Below, in pieces: positions 7,853-15,284 of a stretch of DNA of 34,941 nt. The stretch spans positions 1 to 34,941 of the forward strand of contig CAJQKT010000009.1 in the NCBI GenBank assembly GCA_905478995.1. The letters are read 5' to 3'. The DNA comes from an uncultured Pseudomonadales bacterium (GTDB lineage Bacteria > Pseudomonadota > Gammaproteobacteria > Pseudomonadales > UBA7434). The notes under the pieces are model-generated. The model saw only the letters and a list, made by a program, of their open reading frames with translations, ran no database searches and was not told the origin of the DNA. Numbering within the stretch: position 1 is the stretch's first letter; the number at the start of each line of letters is the position of its first letter. The position numbers and the translations under genes are program-made.

Positions 7853-8788
7853 ATGCACGAAGCCTCCCCTTTGATGACCTCCATAGAAGACATTCAGCGT
7901 GGCTTTGACGCGCAGGGGTATATCTGTAATACACAAATCGCTACGGCCATATATTTAGCCTGGCATTTACATAAGCCAATATTAGTTGAAGGGCCACCCG
8001 GTGTGGGTAAAACAGAACTGGCCAAAACCGTCGCGCACTATTTGAGCCTGCCGCTAATTCGCTTGCAATGTTACGAAGGGCTAGATGAAAGCAAGGCATT
8101 ATATGAGTGGAAATACGGCAAACAATTGCTCTATACCCAAGTACTAAAAGAAAAGTTGGGCGATATTCTTAACGGAGCTCAGGGTTTAAAAGAGTCGATG
8201 TCCCGGCTACACAATTTTGGCGACGTATTCTACTCACCCGAGTTTATCGAACCCAGGCCACTGCTCAAAGCTATGCAAGAACCTAACGGCTCGGTATTGT
8301 TGATTGATGAGCTTGACAAAGCCGATTATGAATTTGAATCACTGCTCTTAGAAATCTTGTCGGACTACCAAATTTCAGTACCCGAAATTGGCACGATAGT
8401 CGCGCAAGAAAAACCGATCGTCATACTCACCAGTAACAATACGCGAGAGATTAGTGATGCACTCAAACGTCGCTGCCTGCATTTATATATTCCGTTCCCA
8501 GATGCAGCACTTGAGCAGCGTATTATCGAGTCGCGCGTACCGGAACTGGGAATCCAACTGCGTGAACAACTGGTCGATTTTATTCAGCAGATTCGACAGC
8601 GCGACCTTAAAAAGCTGCCCGCTGTGAGTGAAACGATCGACTGGGCTCGCACCTTATTGTTGTTGCATGCTGACACACTCGATCGAGATATTGTTCGTAA
8701 CACGCTCAATGTCATTCTTAAATTTCAAGATGACATAGAAAATATCGAAGCTGAACTGCCTGCTCTAATGGCAAAAAAGCGCTCATGA
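7853..8788 (+). CDS. MoxR-family AAA+ ATPase
   Basis: AAA+ ATPase of 311 aa, the usual size. Walker A is GPPGVGKT (47-54) and Walker B is VLLIDELD (148-155). The sensor-1 Asn lies in LTSNNTREISDALKRRC, which also carries the arginine-finger candidates Arg206-Arg207. MoxR proteins pair with VWA-domain partners and act as chaperones in metal-cofactor insertion or complex assembly. The next gene encodes exactly such a VWA protein, as in the CoxD-CoxE pair. The ATG at 7853 has no clear ribosome site; an in-frame ATG at 7874 (MTSIEDIQ) is an alternative. No hydrogenase, CO dehydrogenase or methanol dehydrogenase gene lies nearby, so the client is unknown. Confidence 0.93.
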   Translation: MHEASPLMTSIEDIQRGFDAQGYICNTQIATAIYLAWHLHKPILVEGPPGVGKTELAKTVAHYLSLPLIRLQCYEGLDESKALYEWKYGKQLLYTQVLKEKLGDILNGAQGLKESMSRLHNFGDVFYSPEFIEPRPLLKAMQEPNGSVLLIDELDKADYEFESLLLEILSDYQISVPEIGTIVAQEKPIVILTSNNTREISDALKRRCLHLYIPFPDAALEQRIIESRVPELGIQLREQLVDFIQQIRQRDLKKLPAVSETIDWARTLLLLHADTLDRDIVRNTLNVILKFQDDIENIEAELPALMAKKRS

Positions 8789-8817
8789 ATATTCTCTCTG
8801 AATGCTAGTTGATTGCT

Positions 8818-10257
8818 ATGGATAGAAAGCTTGTCGACTTTATACGTGTTCTGCGCAATGCCGATGTACGAGTTTCTACCTCTGAAAGTATTGACGCTAT
8901 GCACGCCGCCGCGCTCCTTGGCTATCACAACCGTGAACTGCTCAAACAAGCTTTAAGTAGTACTTTGGCAAAATCAGAAGCTGAAAAGGAAAGTTTTAAT
9001 TATTGCTTTGAGCATTTTTTTAGCGCGGACACCCCAAGCTTATCGCAAGACTCTGTGGAGCAGTGGCCGGCAGCTAATAAAAACGATCTGTCAGCATCAG
9101 ACGACATGCCAAGTGACACTATTATTGATAACACAACCTCGTTTGAGCCAGACATATCGCTACAATCGGATACCTCCGAGCACGGCTCACCAGTAGAAGC
9201 TTCGTTGGCAAACCTACTAATGGCCAATAATTCCAATGACATTGCTATTGCTATGGCTCAAGCAGGCGAAGCCATCAAAGTAAACAATATGCAGGTATTC
9301 ACGCAAAAAGGACCCTATAGTTGGCGCATGCTAAAGCAAATGGGAATGGACGAACTACAAGAGACTATTCGCGCACTAGAGCAAAATAGAGATCCAGCTC
9401 AGCATAGAATTGCACATGAATTGACTGAACGACTTAATTGGCTACGTGAGCAGGTCCGTGACTTCGTTGAAAAAAAATATTTATTATTTGCCAGCCAATC
9501 AAGGCAAAAACTTCGCGAAGAGGTATTAAAAAAAGCACGTCTTTCCAGCCTTGATCGCCTTTACCATCGTGACATGCAGTTACTGGTTAAAAAGATGGCC
9601 AAGAAACTGGCCAGCCAGCACGCCCGACGCAAACGTGTATTTAAAAAAGGCCAGCTCAACGCCGGCAAAACTATCGCTCGAAACATCTCGAACGACGGCA
9701 TTATGTTTGACACACACTGGAAATCAAAACGCCGCGATCGACCTAAGGTTTTTGCTATTTGTGACGTCAGTGGATCGGTTGCATTGTATTCGCGATTTTT
9801 ATTGATGCTGCTTTATAGCTTACATGAAGTGCTGCCTAAAGTACGCGCCTTTGCATTTTCAAACACGCTGGGTGAGGTGAGTAATGTTTTTGCGCAATAT
9901 TCAATTGAAAAGGCTATCGAATTAGTCAACGCACAGTGGAGCATGGGTTCCACCGATTATGGCCAGGCCTTCGAAGACTTTTCAAGCCTGTGCCTAGACA
10001 GCATTGATAACCATTCAACCATTATTATCTTAGGCGACGCGCGTAATAATTACGGCGATGCCAAGGCTCAATTACTCAAAACGTTGTATGAACGTAGCCA
10101 GCGCGTTATATGGATTAACCCCGAATCCAAATCAATGTGGGGCGGCGGCGATTCAGAAATGCCTCGCTATGCCGCCTATTGCCACGATGCCAGTTCATGC
10201 AATACGCTGGGACAGTTAGAAAATATTGTTGAGCGACTACTGCGCCAAACCAGCTAA
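8818..10257 (+). CDS. CoxE-like VWA domain protein
   Basis: A 479-residue partner of the upstream MoxR ATPase. A variable acidic linker occupies about 70-150. A charged helical region (about 170-290) rich in Arg and Lys leads into the C-terminal VWA domain. The MIDAS motif DVSGSV starts at Asp316, with the later Thr in GSTDYGQAF and Asp in ILGDARNN completing the metal site. The order matches CoxE-type proteins, which deliver a metal-dependent contact to the client of the ATPase. ATG 8818 is preferred over the in-frame TTG at 8809, since the conserved reading MDRKLVDFIRVLR begins there. No convincing Shine-Dalgarno is present, so coupling to the MoxR gene 29 bp upstream is likely. Confidence 0.9.
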   Translation: MDRKLVDFIRVLRNADVRVSTSESIDAMHAAALLGYHNRELLKQALSSTLAKSEAEKESFNYCFEHFFSADTPSLSQDSVEQWPAANKNDLSASDDMPSDTIIDNTTSFEPDISLQSDTSEHGSPVEASLANLLMANNSNDIAIAMAQAGEAIKVNNMQVFTQKGPYSWRMLKQMGMDELQETIRALEQNRDPAQHRIAHELTERLNWLREQVRDFVEKKYLLFASQSRQKLREEVLKKARLSSLDRLYHRDMQLLVKKMAKKLASQHARRKRVFKKGQLNAGKTIARNISNDGIMFDTHWKSKRRDRPKVFAICDVSGSVALYSRFLLMLLYSLHEVLPKVRAFAFSNTLGEVSNVFAQYSIEKAIELVNAQWSMGSTDYGQAFEDFSSLCLDSIDNHSTIIILGDARNNYGDAKAQLLKTLYERSQRVIWINPESKSMWGGGDSEMPRYAAYCHDASSCNTLGQLENIVERLLRQTS

Positions 10258-10274
10258 TTCAAAGGAAGAAAACA

Positions 10275-11258
10275 ATGACCGATGCGATTAATCTAATGGT
10301 TAAAATCGTAGTGTATGCAGGTATAGCCGCAGTACTAACCCATGCGCTGAGAACTTACTTAGCCAGAAAAATATGGCGCGCACAGCCTGGCGAAGTGTTC
10401 AATGGCGATTTATTTCAGGTTGGAGAGCATCTCATTTGCTGCCCCGATCGATCGCATTTGCCTGAAGATGCCATAAATCAAACTACGATTGTTTGCTTTC
10501 CTGGTTTTCTTGAAGACATACGCTACTTTATTGCCTTGTATCGCGATGTACCGGCACGCATCATCATTTTGAACAACGGCAATTATCAGAACCCCTTCAC
10601 CGACGACACGGCGGTGACCAAGCCTGCGTGGGTAGCCTCCAACCCCTATCCGCTTGGCACCATTGCACACGATGCTTATTGCCTCAATCTGGTGCTCGAA
10701 AATATGACCAGCAAAGAACGCGTAGTTTTACACGGGCATTCTAGAGGCGGCTCGGTAGTGCTTGAGGCGGGCCACCAAAAGCCTGATCGTGCTAGCAACA
10801 CAGAAGCACTGTTAGAAGCTGCTGTCGTGCCACAGGGGCGCCTCGTGAATAAAGGTGAAAGCCTGTTACAGCCAGTAGGGTTTTATTTAATGCCGCTGAT
10901 ACTATCGTTACTGCGCATTCTGCCTGAGTCGATGAGACTTAAATCACCCATGATGTGGGTCACTAATGCGGCCAAAAATAAACATGTCGCGGCGATTCCT
11001 TTTACACCTAAACAATATGCCACTGCGCAAATCAACCTTGCTGATATCCTCCGATTTCATAGCGAAGCGAGTTGCGATTATTACGCTAATTTTAAAGGCA
11101 CAACTTTGTTCGTAGGTGAGCGCGATAGCGTGTTATCTCGCTCCGGAATGCTCGAAAGTGCCAAGCAATCATCGGCAGTTGACGTGATTGAAACACAGGG
11201 CACTGATCACTTTATTAGCTTAGAACGGCCCGATATTATTCGAGCCTTTTTCTCGTAA
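10275..11258 (+). CDS. Membrane-anchored alpha/beta hydrolase
   Basis: A 327-residue hydrolase with an N-terminal hydrophobic helix (about 8-24) followed by basic residues, suggesting an anchor with the catalytic domain on the cytoplasmic side. The nucleophile elbow is GHSRGG with Ser156; Asp284 (VGERDSVL) and His312 (GTDHFISL) complete the triad. CFPGFLEDIRYF lies where the oxyanion loop is expected. A good AAAGGAAG ribosome site precedes ATG 10275, 17 bp after the VWA gene, so it belongs to the MoxR-VWA operon. The substrate is not apparent; an ester or lipid is a reasonable guess. Confidence 0.85.
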   Translation: MTDAINLMVKIVVYAGIAAVLTHALRTYLARKIWRAQPGEVFNGDLFQVGEHLICCPDRSHLPEDAINQTTIVCFPGFLEDIRYFIALYRDVPARIIILNNGNYQNPFTDDTAVTKPAWVASNPYPLGTIAHDAYCLNLVLENMTSKERVVLHGHSRGGSVVLEAGHQKPDRASNTEALLEAAVVPQGRLVNKGESLLQPVGFYLMPLILSLLRILPESMRLKSPMMWVTNAAKNKHVAAIPFTPKQYATAQINLADILRFHSEASCDYYANFKGTTLFVGERDSVLSRSGMLESAKQSSAVDVIETQGTDHFISLERPDIIRAFFS

Positions 11259-11320
11259 GCCCATCCGCAGTTGCTAGTAGCCGAGGCGCGAGTATTGAGG
11301 TAGAACTTCCTTTATGTTTA

Positions 11321-11343
11321 AATTGTCAGTATTACTGCCAATT
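11321..11343. promoter_or_regulatory. Imperfect palindrome abutting the start of the tandem DsbA-like gene
   Basis: Arms AATTGTCAGTA (11321-11331) and TACTGCCAATT (11333-11343) pair at ten of eleven positions around a single T. The element ends two bases before ATG 11346 and occupies the place of the ribosome-binding site, which is otherwise absent. It could be an operator or, as RNA, a hairpin that hides the start codon. Both readings are inference. Confidence 0.45.
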
Positions 11344-11345
11344 CA

Positions 11346-12773
11346 ATGAGCGTCAATATGACCCAGCAATTTCAAGACCAAGGCGGCCCTGCTTCCATGA
11401 GCCCCACACCTCTTTTGCGCTGGCTTCAATCAAAGGTGATGACCCACCTAATGCGCCCAAAGCAATTACAAAAGCAACGCAACGACGTCGAGCATCGGCG
11501 CATTAAGGATAAGCAGCCTCATGTGGTTGAATATTTTCATCAAATAGACGATGGCTATAGCCACTTAGCCGTGCAACTATTAAAACCCCTAGCCGCACGC
11601 TATGCGATTGATTTACGCTGCCATTTAGTGACCGGCCCCACCGGCAATAATTCGGTAGAACCCGAGCTATTACTGCAGCTGTCGCGCACCGACGCCGCTC
11701 AAATAGCGCCCTTTTACGGGCTCAATTTCCCCTCGCAAGCCGCTTCAGCTCCGCACGCCGAACTTGTTCAACTGGCATCATCTATTTTAGCCGCGCAAGA
11801 CACCCAACAATGGCCTGAGTGTGCTGCAGAGGTTAGTCTCAGCCTATGGGCCAATGATGAAACCCGATTACAAGCACTTGCTCAGAGCCATGGCTGTGCG
11901 TCGGCGAGCCAGCTATCCGCATGCATTGCAAGCGGCAACGCGCGACGCGACCAACTTAAACACTATTCGGGTGCTATGTTTTACTACGGTAAAGAATGGT
12001 ACTGGGGCGTAGACCGCCTTTATCATTTAGAAAAGCGGTTGGCGCAGCTCGGCGTTTGCCAAGAAGCATCTAATGGCAGTCATAGCAACACAGAACAACT
12101 GTTAGCCCCGCGACCACTGCTCAACCTGGGCACCCTAAAAGATAATGGCAGCCTTACGCTTGAAATCTACCCCTCCCTGCGCAGCCCCTATACCGCCATA
12201 AGCTTCGATCGCGCCGTCAAACTCGCCGAGGATACCGGCGTTAAGTTAGTTGTGCGGCCTGTTTTACCTATGGTCATGCGTGGTGTGCCCGCCACGCGGC
12301 AAAAGGGCATGTATATTTTTTCAGATACCGCCCGCGAAGCGCGAGAAGCCCACGTACCGTATGGTGATTTTTATGATCCAATTGGCGAGCCCGTGCGGCG
12401 CTGCTATTCGCTTTATCCATGGGCCTGCGAACAAGGCAAAGGTAATGAGTTACTGTCGAGCTTTTTACGCGCCGCTTTTGTCGAAGGCATTAACACCAAC
12501 AATGACAAAGGCTTAAAAAAAGTTGTCACCCATGCCGGGCTTGACTGGAGCCTAGCCAAAGAGCACCTTGGCCAGCCTGATTGGCAAACGCTGGTGGAGA
12601 ACAATCGGCTTGCTATGTACAACGCCGGTCTTTGGGGTGTTCCCAGCCTTCGCCTGCTCGATGAAAATGGTCATCAAGTACTCGCTCTGTGGGGGCAAGA
12701 TCGACTGTGGCTGTTTGCGTTTGAAATTCAACGCCTGCTTGCCGCCCGCAAGGAAAACACTCAATCCACGTAA
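11346..12773 (+). CDS. Tandem DsbA/HCCA-isomerase (kappa-GST-like) domain protein
   Basis: A 475-residue protein that appears to contain two thioredoxin-fold DsbA-like units of the 2-hydroxychromene-2-carboxylate isomerase/kappa-GST type. Unit one starts near HVVEYFHQIDDGYSH (about 58-240). Unit two starts near LTLEIYPSLRSPYTAISF (about 275-470) and ends with the typical WGVPSLRLLDENGHQVL and WGQDRLWLFAFEI. The cis-Pro loop is VPS. No CxxC is at the redox position; SPY replaces it in the second unit, as in glutathione-dependent isomerases. There is no signal peptide, so the protein is cytosolic. A canonical GST gene follows 16 bp later, so joint glutathione-dependent chemistry is likely. Confidence 0.8.
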   Translation: MSVNMTQQFQDQGGPASMSPTPLLRWLQSKVMTHLMRPKQLQKQRNDVEHRRIKDKQPHVVEYFHQIDDGYSHLAVQLLKPLAARYAIDLRCHLVTGPTGNNSVEPELLLQLSRTDAAQIAPFYGLNFPSQAASAPHAELVQLASSILAAQDTQQWPECAAEVSLSLWANDETRLQALAQSHGCASASQLSACIASGNARRDQLKHYSGAMFYYGKEWYWGVDRLYHLEKRLAQLGVCQEASNGSHSNTEQLLAPRPLLNLGTLKDNGSLTLEIYPSLRSPYTAISFDRAVKLAEDTGVKLVVRPVLPMVMRGVPATRQKGMYIFSDTAREAREAHVPYGDFYDPIGEPVRRCYSLYPWACEQGKGNELLSSFLRAAFVEGINTNNDKGLKKVVTHAGLDWSLAKEHLGQPDWQTLVENNRLAMYNAGLWGVPSLRLLDENGHQVLALWGQDRLWLFAFEIQRLLAARKENTQST

Positions 12774-12789
12774 CAATCAAGGTTTGACA

Positions 12790-13398
12790 ATGAAACTATA
12801 TCAATCACCTAGTCCTAATGCGCGACGCGTACATATTTTTATGGCTGAAAAAGGCATCGACTGTGAACGTATCAATATCGACATTCGCAGCGGCGAAAAC
12901 ATTAGCGCGCCGTATTTAGCTAAAAACCCAGGCGGCGGTGTACCTATGCTAGAACTAGACGATGGCACTTGTATTGGCGAGTCTGTTGCTATTTGTCGCT
13001 ACCTAGAGGGCATCCACCCCGAACCTAATCTGTTAGGCAGTACCGCACTGAGCAGCGCCCAAATAGAAATGTGGCAGCGTCGGGCTGAGCAGAAGTTTTT
13101 TTTCGAGGTGGCAGGTGCCTTTCGCAATATCACCGGATTTTTTAAGGACCGCGAAACGTGCGTTAAAGAATGGGGCCAGGTTTGCGCAAAAAAAGCAACG
13201 GCTTCATTAGCTATGTTCGAAAAGCAATTGGCCAGTCATAGCTACTTAGCTGGCGACACATTCAGCATAGCCGATATCACTTTGGTGGCAGCGCTCGACT
13301 TTGCCAAGCAAATTAAAGTGGTTGAAATCCCTAAGCTTGATCATATTGAACGTTGGTATGGTGAAGTTAACGAACGACCGAGTATGAGTGCCACCTAA
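12790..13398 (+). CDS. Glutathione S-transferase
   Basis: Compact GST of 202 aa. The N-terminal domain has MKLYQSPSPNARRVHIFMAE, GGGVPMLE with cis-Pro52, and GESVAICRYLE with Glu64-Ser65 for glutathione. The C-terminal domain holds GDTFSIADITLVAALDFAK, the N-capping motif common to GSTs. The true start is ATG 12790, where AAGG sits seven bases upstream; an open frame extends further 5' but overlaps the previous gene and lacks family character. The C-terminus ends soon after NERPSM, slightly short of typical members. A strong hairpin follows directly. Confidence 0.92.
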   Translation: MKLYQSPSPNARRVHIFMAEKGIDCERINIDIRSGENISAPYLAKNPGGGVPMLELDDGTCIGESVAICRYLEGIHPEPNLLGSTALSSAQIEMWQRRAEQKFFFEVAGAFRNITGFFKDRETCVKEWGQVCAKKATASLAMFEKQLASHSYLAGDTFSIADITLVAALDFAKQIKVVEIPKLDHIERWYGEVNERPSMSAT

Positions 13399-13409
13399 GC
13401 CTTTATAGC

Positions 13410-13434
13410 CACGCGCGCTCACTCAGCGCGCGTG
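13410..13434. terminator. GC-rich hairpin between convergent genes
   Basis: Arms CACGCGCGCT (13410-13419) and AGCGCGCGTG (13425-13434) are perfectly complementary over ten bases with loop CACTC. It lies 12 bp after the GST stop and 17 bp from the end of the convergent esterase gene, so it could serve both. There is no long T-run on either side (ATTTAATGATT follows on the forward strand), so efficient intrinsic termination is not certain. Confidence 0.7.
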
Positions 13435-13450
13435 ATTTAATGATTAGCTC

Positions 13451-14395
13451 TTAAGCTAGCGTGAGCACTTCGCGTAAAAATAGCGCGAAGTCAGCTCGAA
13501 ACTTGCGTGCCACCGCTGTGCGTGGCGCCACGGCTTCAAACCCATGAGGCGCCATCGGCACACTCACCAGTTGGCAAGACACCCCCGCCTGTTGCAAACG
13601 CGCTGCATACTCGCAGTTTTCTGGATAAAATAAATCGATCTCGCCCACACCGATCCATGCAGTCGGTAAATCTGTTAAATCGATCTGTCGTGCTGCTGAG
13701 GAATAAGCTGGAAGATCAGCCGCACCGGGCGCCTGGCCGAGATACCATGACCAGCCAGCCCGATTGCAACGGTTATTCCACATCGGATGCTTTAAAGCAT
13801 CTAACTCTTGCCGCGCCGCTGTTCGATCATCGAGCATGGGGTACACCAACGCTTGTGCCGCTGGCTGTATGCCGCCCTCAGCTGCTAGTTGCTGCACCAG
13901 GCTGGCAGCTAGGCCACCCCCCGCACTTTGTCCCGAGACCGCAATACGTTCGGGGTCAACGCCTAACGTTAGCGCTGAGGCCTGAAACCAATACCAAGCC
14001 GAAACACAATCATCCAGCGCACTAGGAAAACGATGCCTAGGCGCTAAGCGATAATCAACTGACACAACCACTAAATTTAAATCTCGTGCATAGAGCGAAC
14101 AATCACGATCGTTCATATCGACACTACCTGCAATCAAGCCGCCGCCATGAATCCACAATAGACCGGCACCCGATAATTCGCCACATGGACGATAAATACG
14201 CACAGACGCCGAACCAATTACTTGATTGGTAATGGTCACGCCATCTACAGGTTTTGGGCTTTTAATCACGTATTTTGCCAAACGATTAAACAACCCGAGA
14301 AATAAACGGTTATGCATTGGTAGATTAGGCATATGCCTATACACATCGCGCAGTTCTGGATGAATTTTTTCTAGATCAATTTGGTCTGTACTCAT
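13451..14395 (-). CDS. HSL-family alpha/beta hydrolase (esterase/lipase)
   Basis: A 314-residue carboxylesterase of the hormone-sensitive lipase (family IV) type. The oxyanion motif HGGG is at 83-86, followed by DYRLAP and the HRFPSALDD stretch. The nucleophile is Ser157 in GQSAGGGLAASL, where Gln replaces the more usual Asp of GDSAGG. Asp254 (GEIDLFYPE) and His284 (MAPHGFE) complete the triad. There is no signal peptide. The ATG at 14395 lacks a clear ribosome site, and the gene starts 60 bp after a membrane-anchored DUF1330-like gene on the same strand. Short- or medium-chain esters are the usual substrates of the family. Confidence 0.93.
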   Translation of the reverse strand: MSTDQIDLEKIHPELRDVYRHMPNLPMHNRLFLGLFNRLAKYVIKSPKPVDGVTITNQVIGSASVRIYRPCGELSGAGLLWIHGGGLIAGSVDMNDRDCSLYARDLNLVVVSVDYRLAPRHRFPSALDDCVSAWYWFQASALTLGVDPERIAVSGQSAGGGLAASLVQQLAAEGGIQPAAQALVYPMLDDRTAARQELDALKHPMWNNRCNRAGWSWYLGQAPGAADLPAYSSAARQIDLTDLPTAWIGVGEIDLFYPENCEYAARLQQAGVSCQLVSVPMAPHGFEAVAPRTAVARKFRADFALFLREVLTLA

Positions 14396-14455
14396 GAATA
14401 CTAAGCCGCTGTTAATACGCTATTTGAGATGGGCAACCCGTCAGCCGTTCGCCCA

Positions 14456-15046
14456 TCAGACAATTATGCATTGCACCACGGCCGCAACTAGAGCAGTTGC
14501 TAATGCCATAACAATGCGCGGGCCACCAAATATGAACCAAGGAGCGGCCGGAAAGGCGAACGTTTTATCAAGCGATGCTAGTTTTAGTGCATGATGTTCG
14601 CTACCAAAAGTCTCTGGTAGGATTTCTAAAAGATCGCGCCGACTGCGGTAGCGAACCATCCCTGCCGCACTCCAATCATCGGCATGTTCGCAGGCAACAT
14701 TTTCTATATTACCGCTTGCAGCTGTAGCGACAAATACTGGGTGACCCGCCTTACGCAGCAGCGCCCCTAAAAAAACTTTTTGGTAGGCCGCAAGTTTTTT
14801 GCTCGACTCACGACGAGGCTTCGCCAGATCGAGCAAATTGACCATCACAAAGTCTTTGCCGTCGTCATTGGAGAAAAATTTTTGTAAGCTCATCTTACGC
14901 TTTTCACTCATGCTGTCATGGCTGTTGAAAAAAACCATAATCTCATCAACCTCTTCCGCGGTTATTTTTTTTCGAAATCCCACGTACCAACACCAAAAAC
15001 AGGCATAAAATAACAATGCGAAGCCCCAAATAATCAATATTTCCAC
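14456..15046 (-). CDS. Membrane-anchored DUF1330-like protein
   Basis: A 196-residue protein with a hydrophobic helix at each end (about 3-23, and near 175-196) and a soluble middle. The core resembles the DUF1330 fold: FVMVNLLDLAK, a helix with AYQKVFLGALLRKAGHPVFVA, DDWSAAGMVRYRSRRDLLEIL and FGSEHHALKLASLDKTFAFP. The similarity is judged by eye. The start is GTG 15046, with GGGAGA eight bases upstream. Function is unknown; a small DUF1330 protein also sits beside the LinB-like gene at 1825-2139. The neighbouring esterase gene downstream is probably cotranscribed. Confidence 0.75.
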   Translation of the reverse strand: MEILIIWGFALLFYACFWCWYVGFRKKITAEEVDEIMVFFNSHDSMSEKRKMSLQKFFSNDDGKDFVMVNLLDLAKPRRESSKKLAAYQKVFLGALLRKAGHPVFVATAASGNIENVACEHADDWSAAGMVRYRSRRDLLEILPETFGSEHHALKLASLDKTFAFPAAPWFIFGGPRIVMALATALVAAVVQCIIV

Positions 15047-15125
15047 TGCCCGTCTCCCTAAAATTTTTGTCGTACTAAAAAATCAAAACCAACTCGTTTC
15101 ATGTCGGCTGCACTTATTTTAAAGC

Positions 15126-15138
15126 GTCATATAATGAC
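15126..15138. promoter_or_regulatory. Palindrome GTCAT-ATA-ATGAC containing a -10 box
   Basis: Perfect 5-bp arms around ATA, with an exact TATAAT at 15130-15135 on the forward strand. It lies in the 238-bp divergent gap between the DUF1330-like gene and the long GST gene, about 150 bp before ATG 15285. No good -35 box is found 16-18 bp upstream, which may mean an activator-dependent promoter. Not proven. Confidence 0.4.
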
Positions 15139-15284
15139 ACCCATTATGCCAATATGGTAGCATGCGCAGCAAGCAAAATCGTCAGATACAAAGTTACCAA
15201 AGCCAACGGCCCTTCAGCGCGCCCGAACCTTGAAATAGCCACTAACTCTGACCGCTCATGAAAGATCGAAAAAGGAGATAAAAC

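Noticed and set aside
12568-12789. Upstream extension of the small GST frame
   Set aside because: It overlaps the end of the tandem DsbA-like gene, lacks GST features, and the canonical MKLYQSPSPN start at 12790 has its own ribosome site.
13507-14025. 172-residue open frame on the forward strand
   Set aside because: It lies antisense to the HSL-type esterase, whose HGGG, GQSAGG, Asp and His motifs fix the coding frame on the reverse strand; the forward frame has low-complexity composition and no family features.
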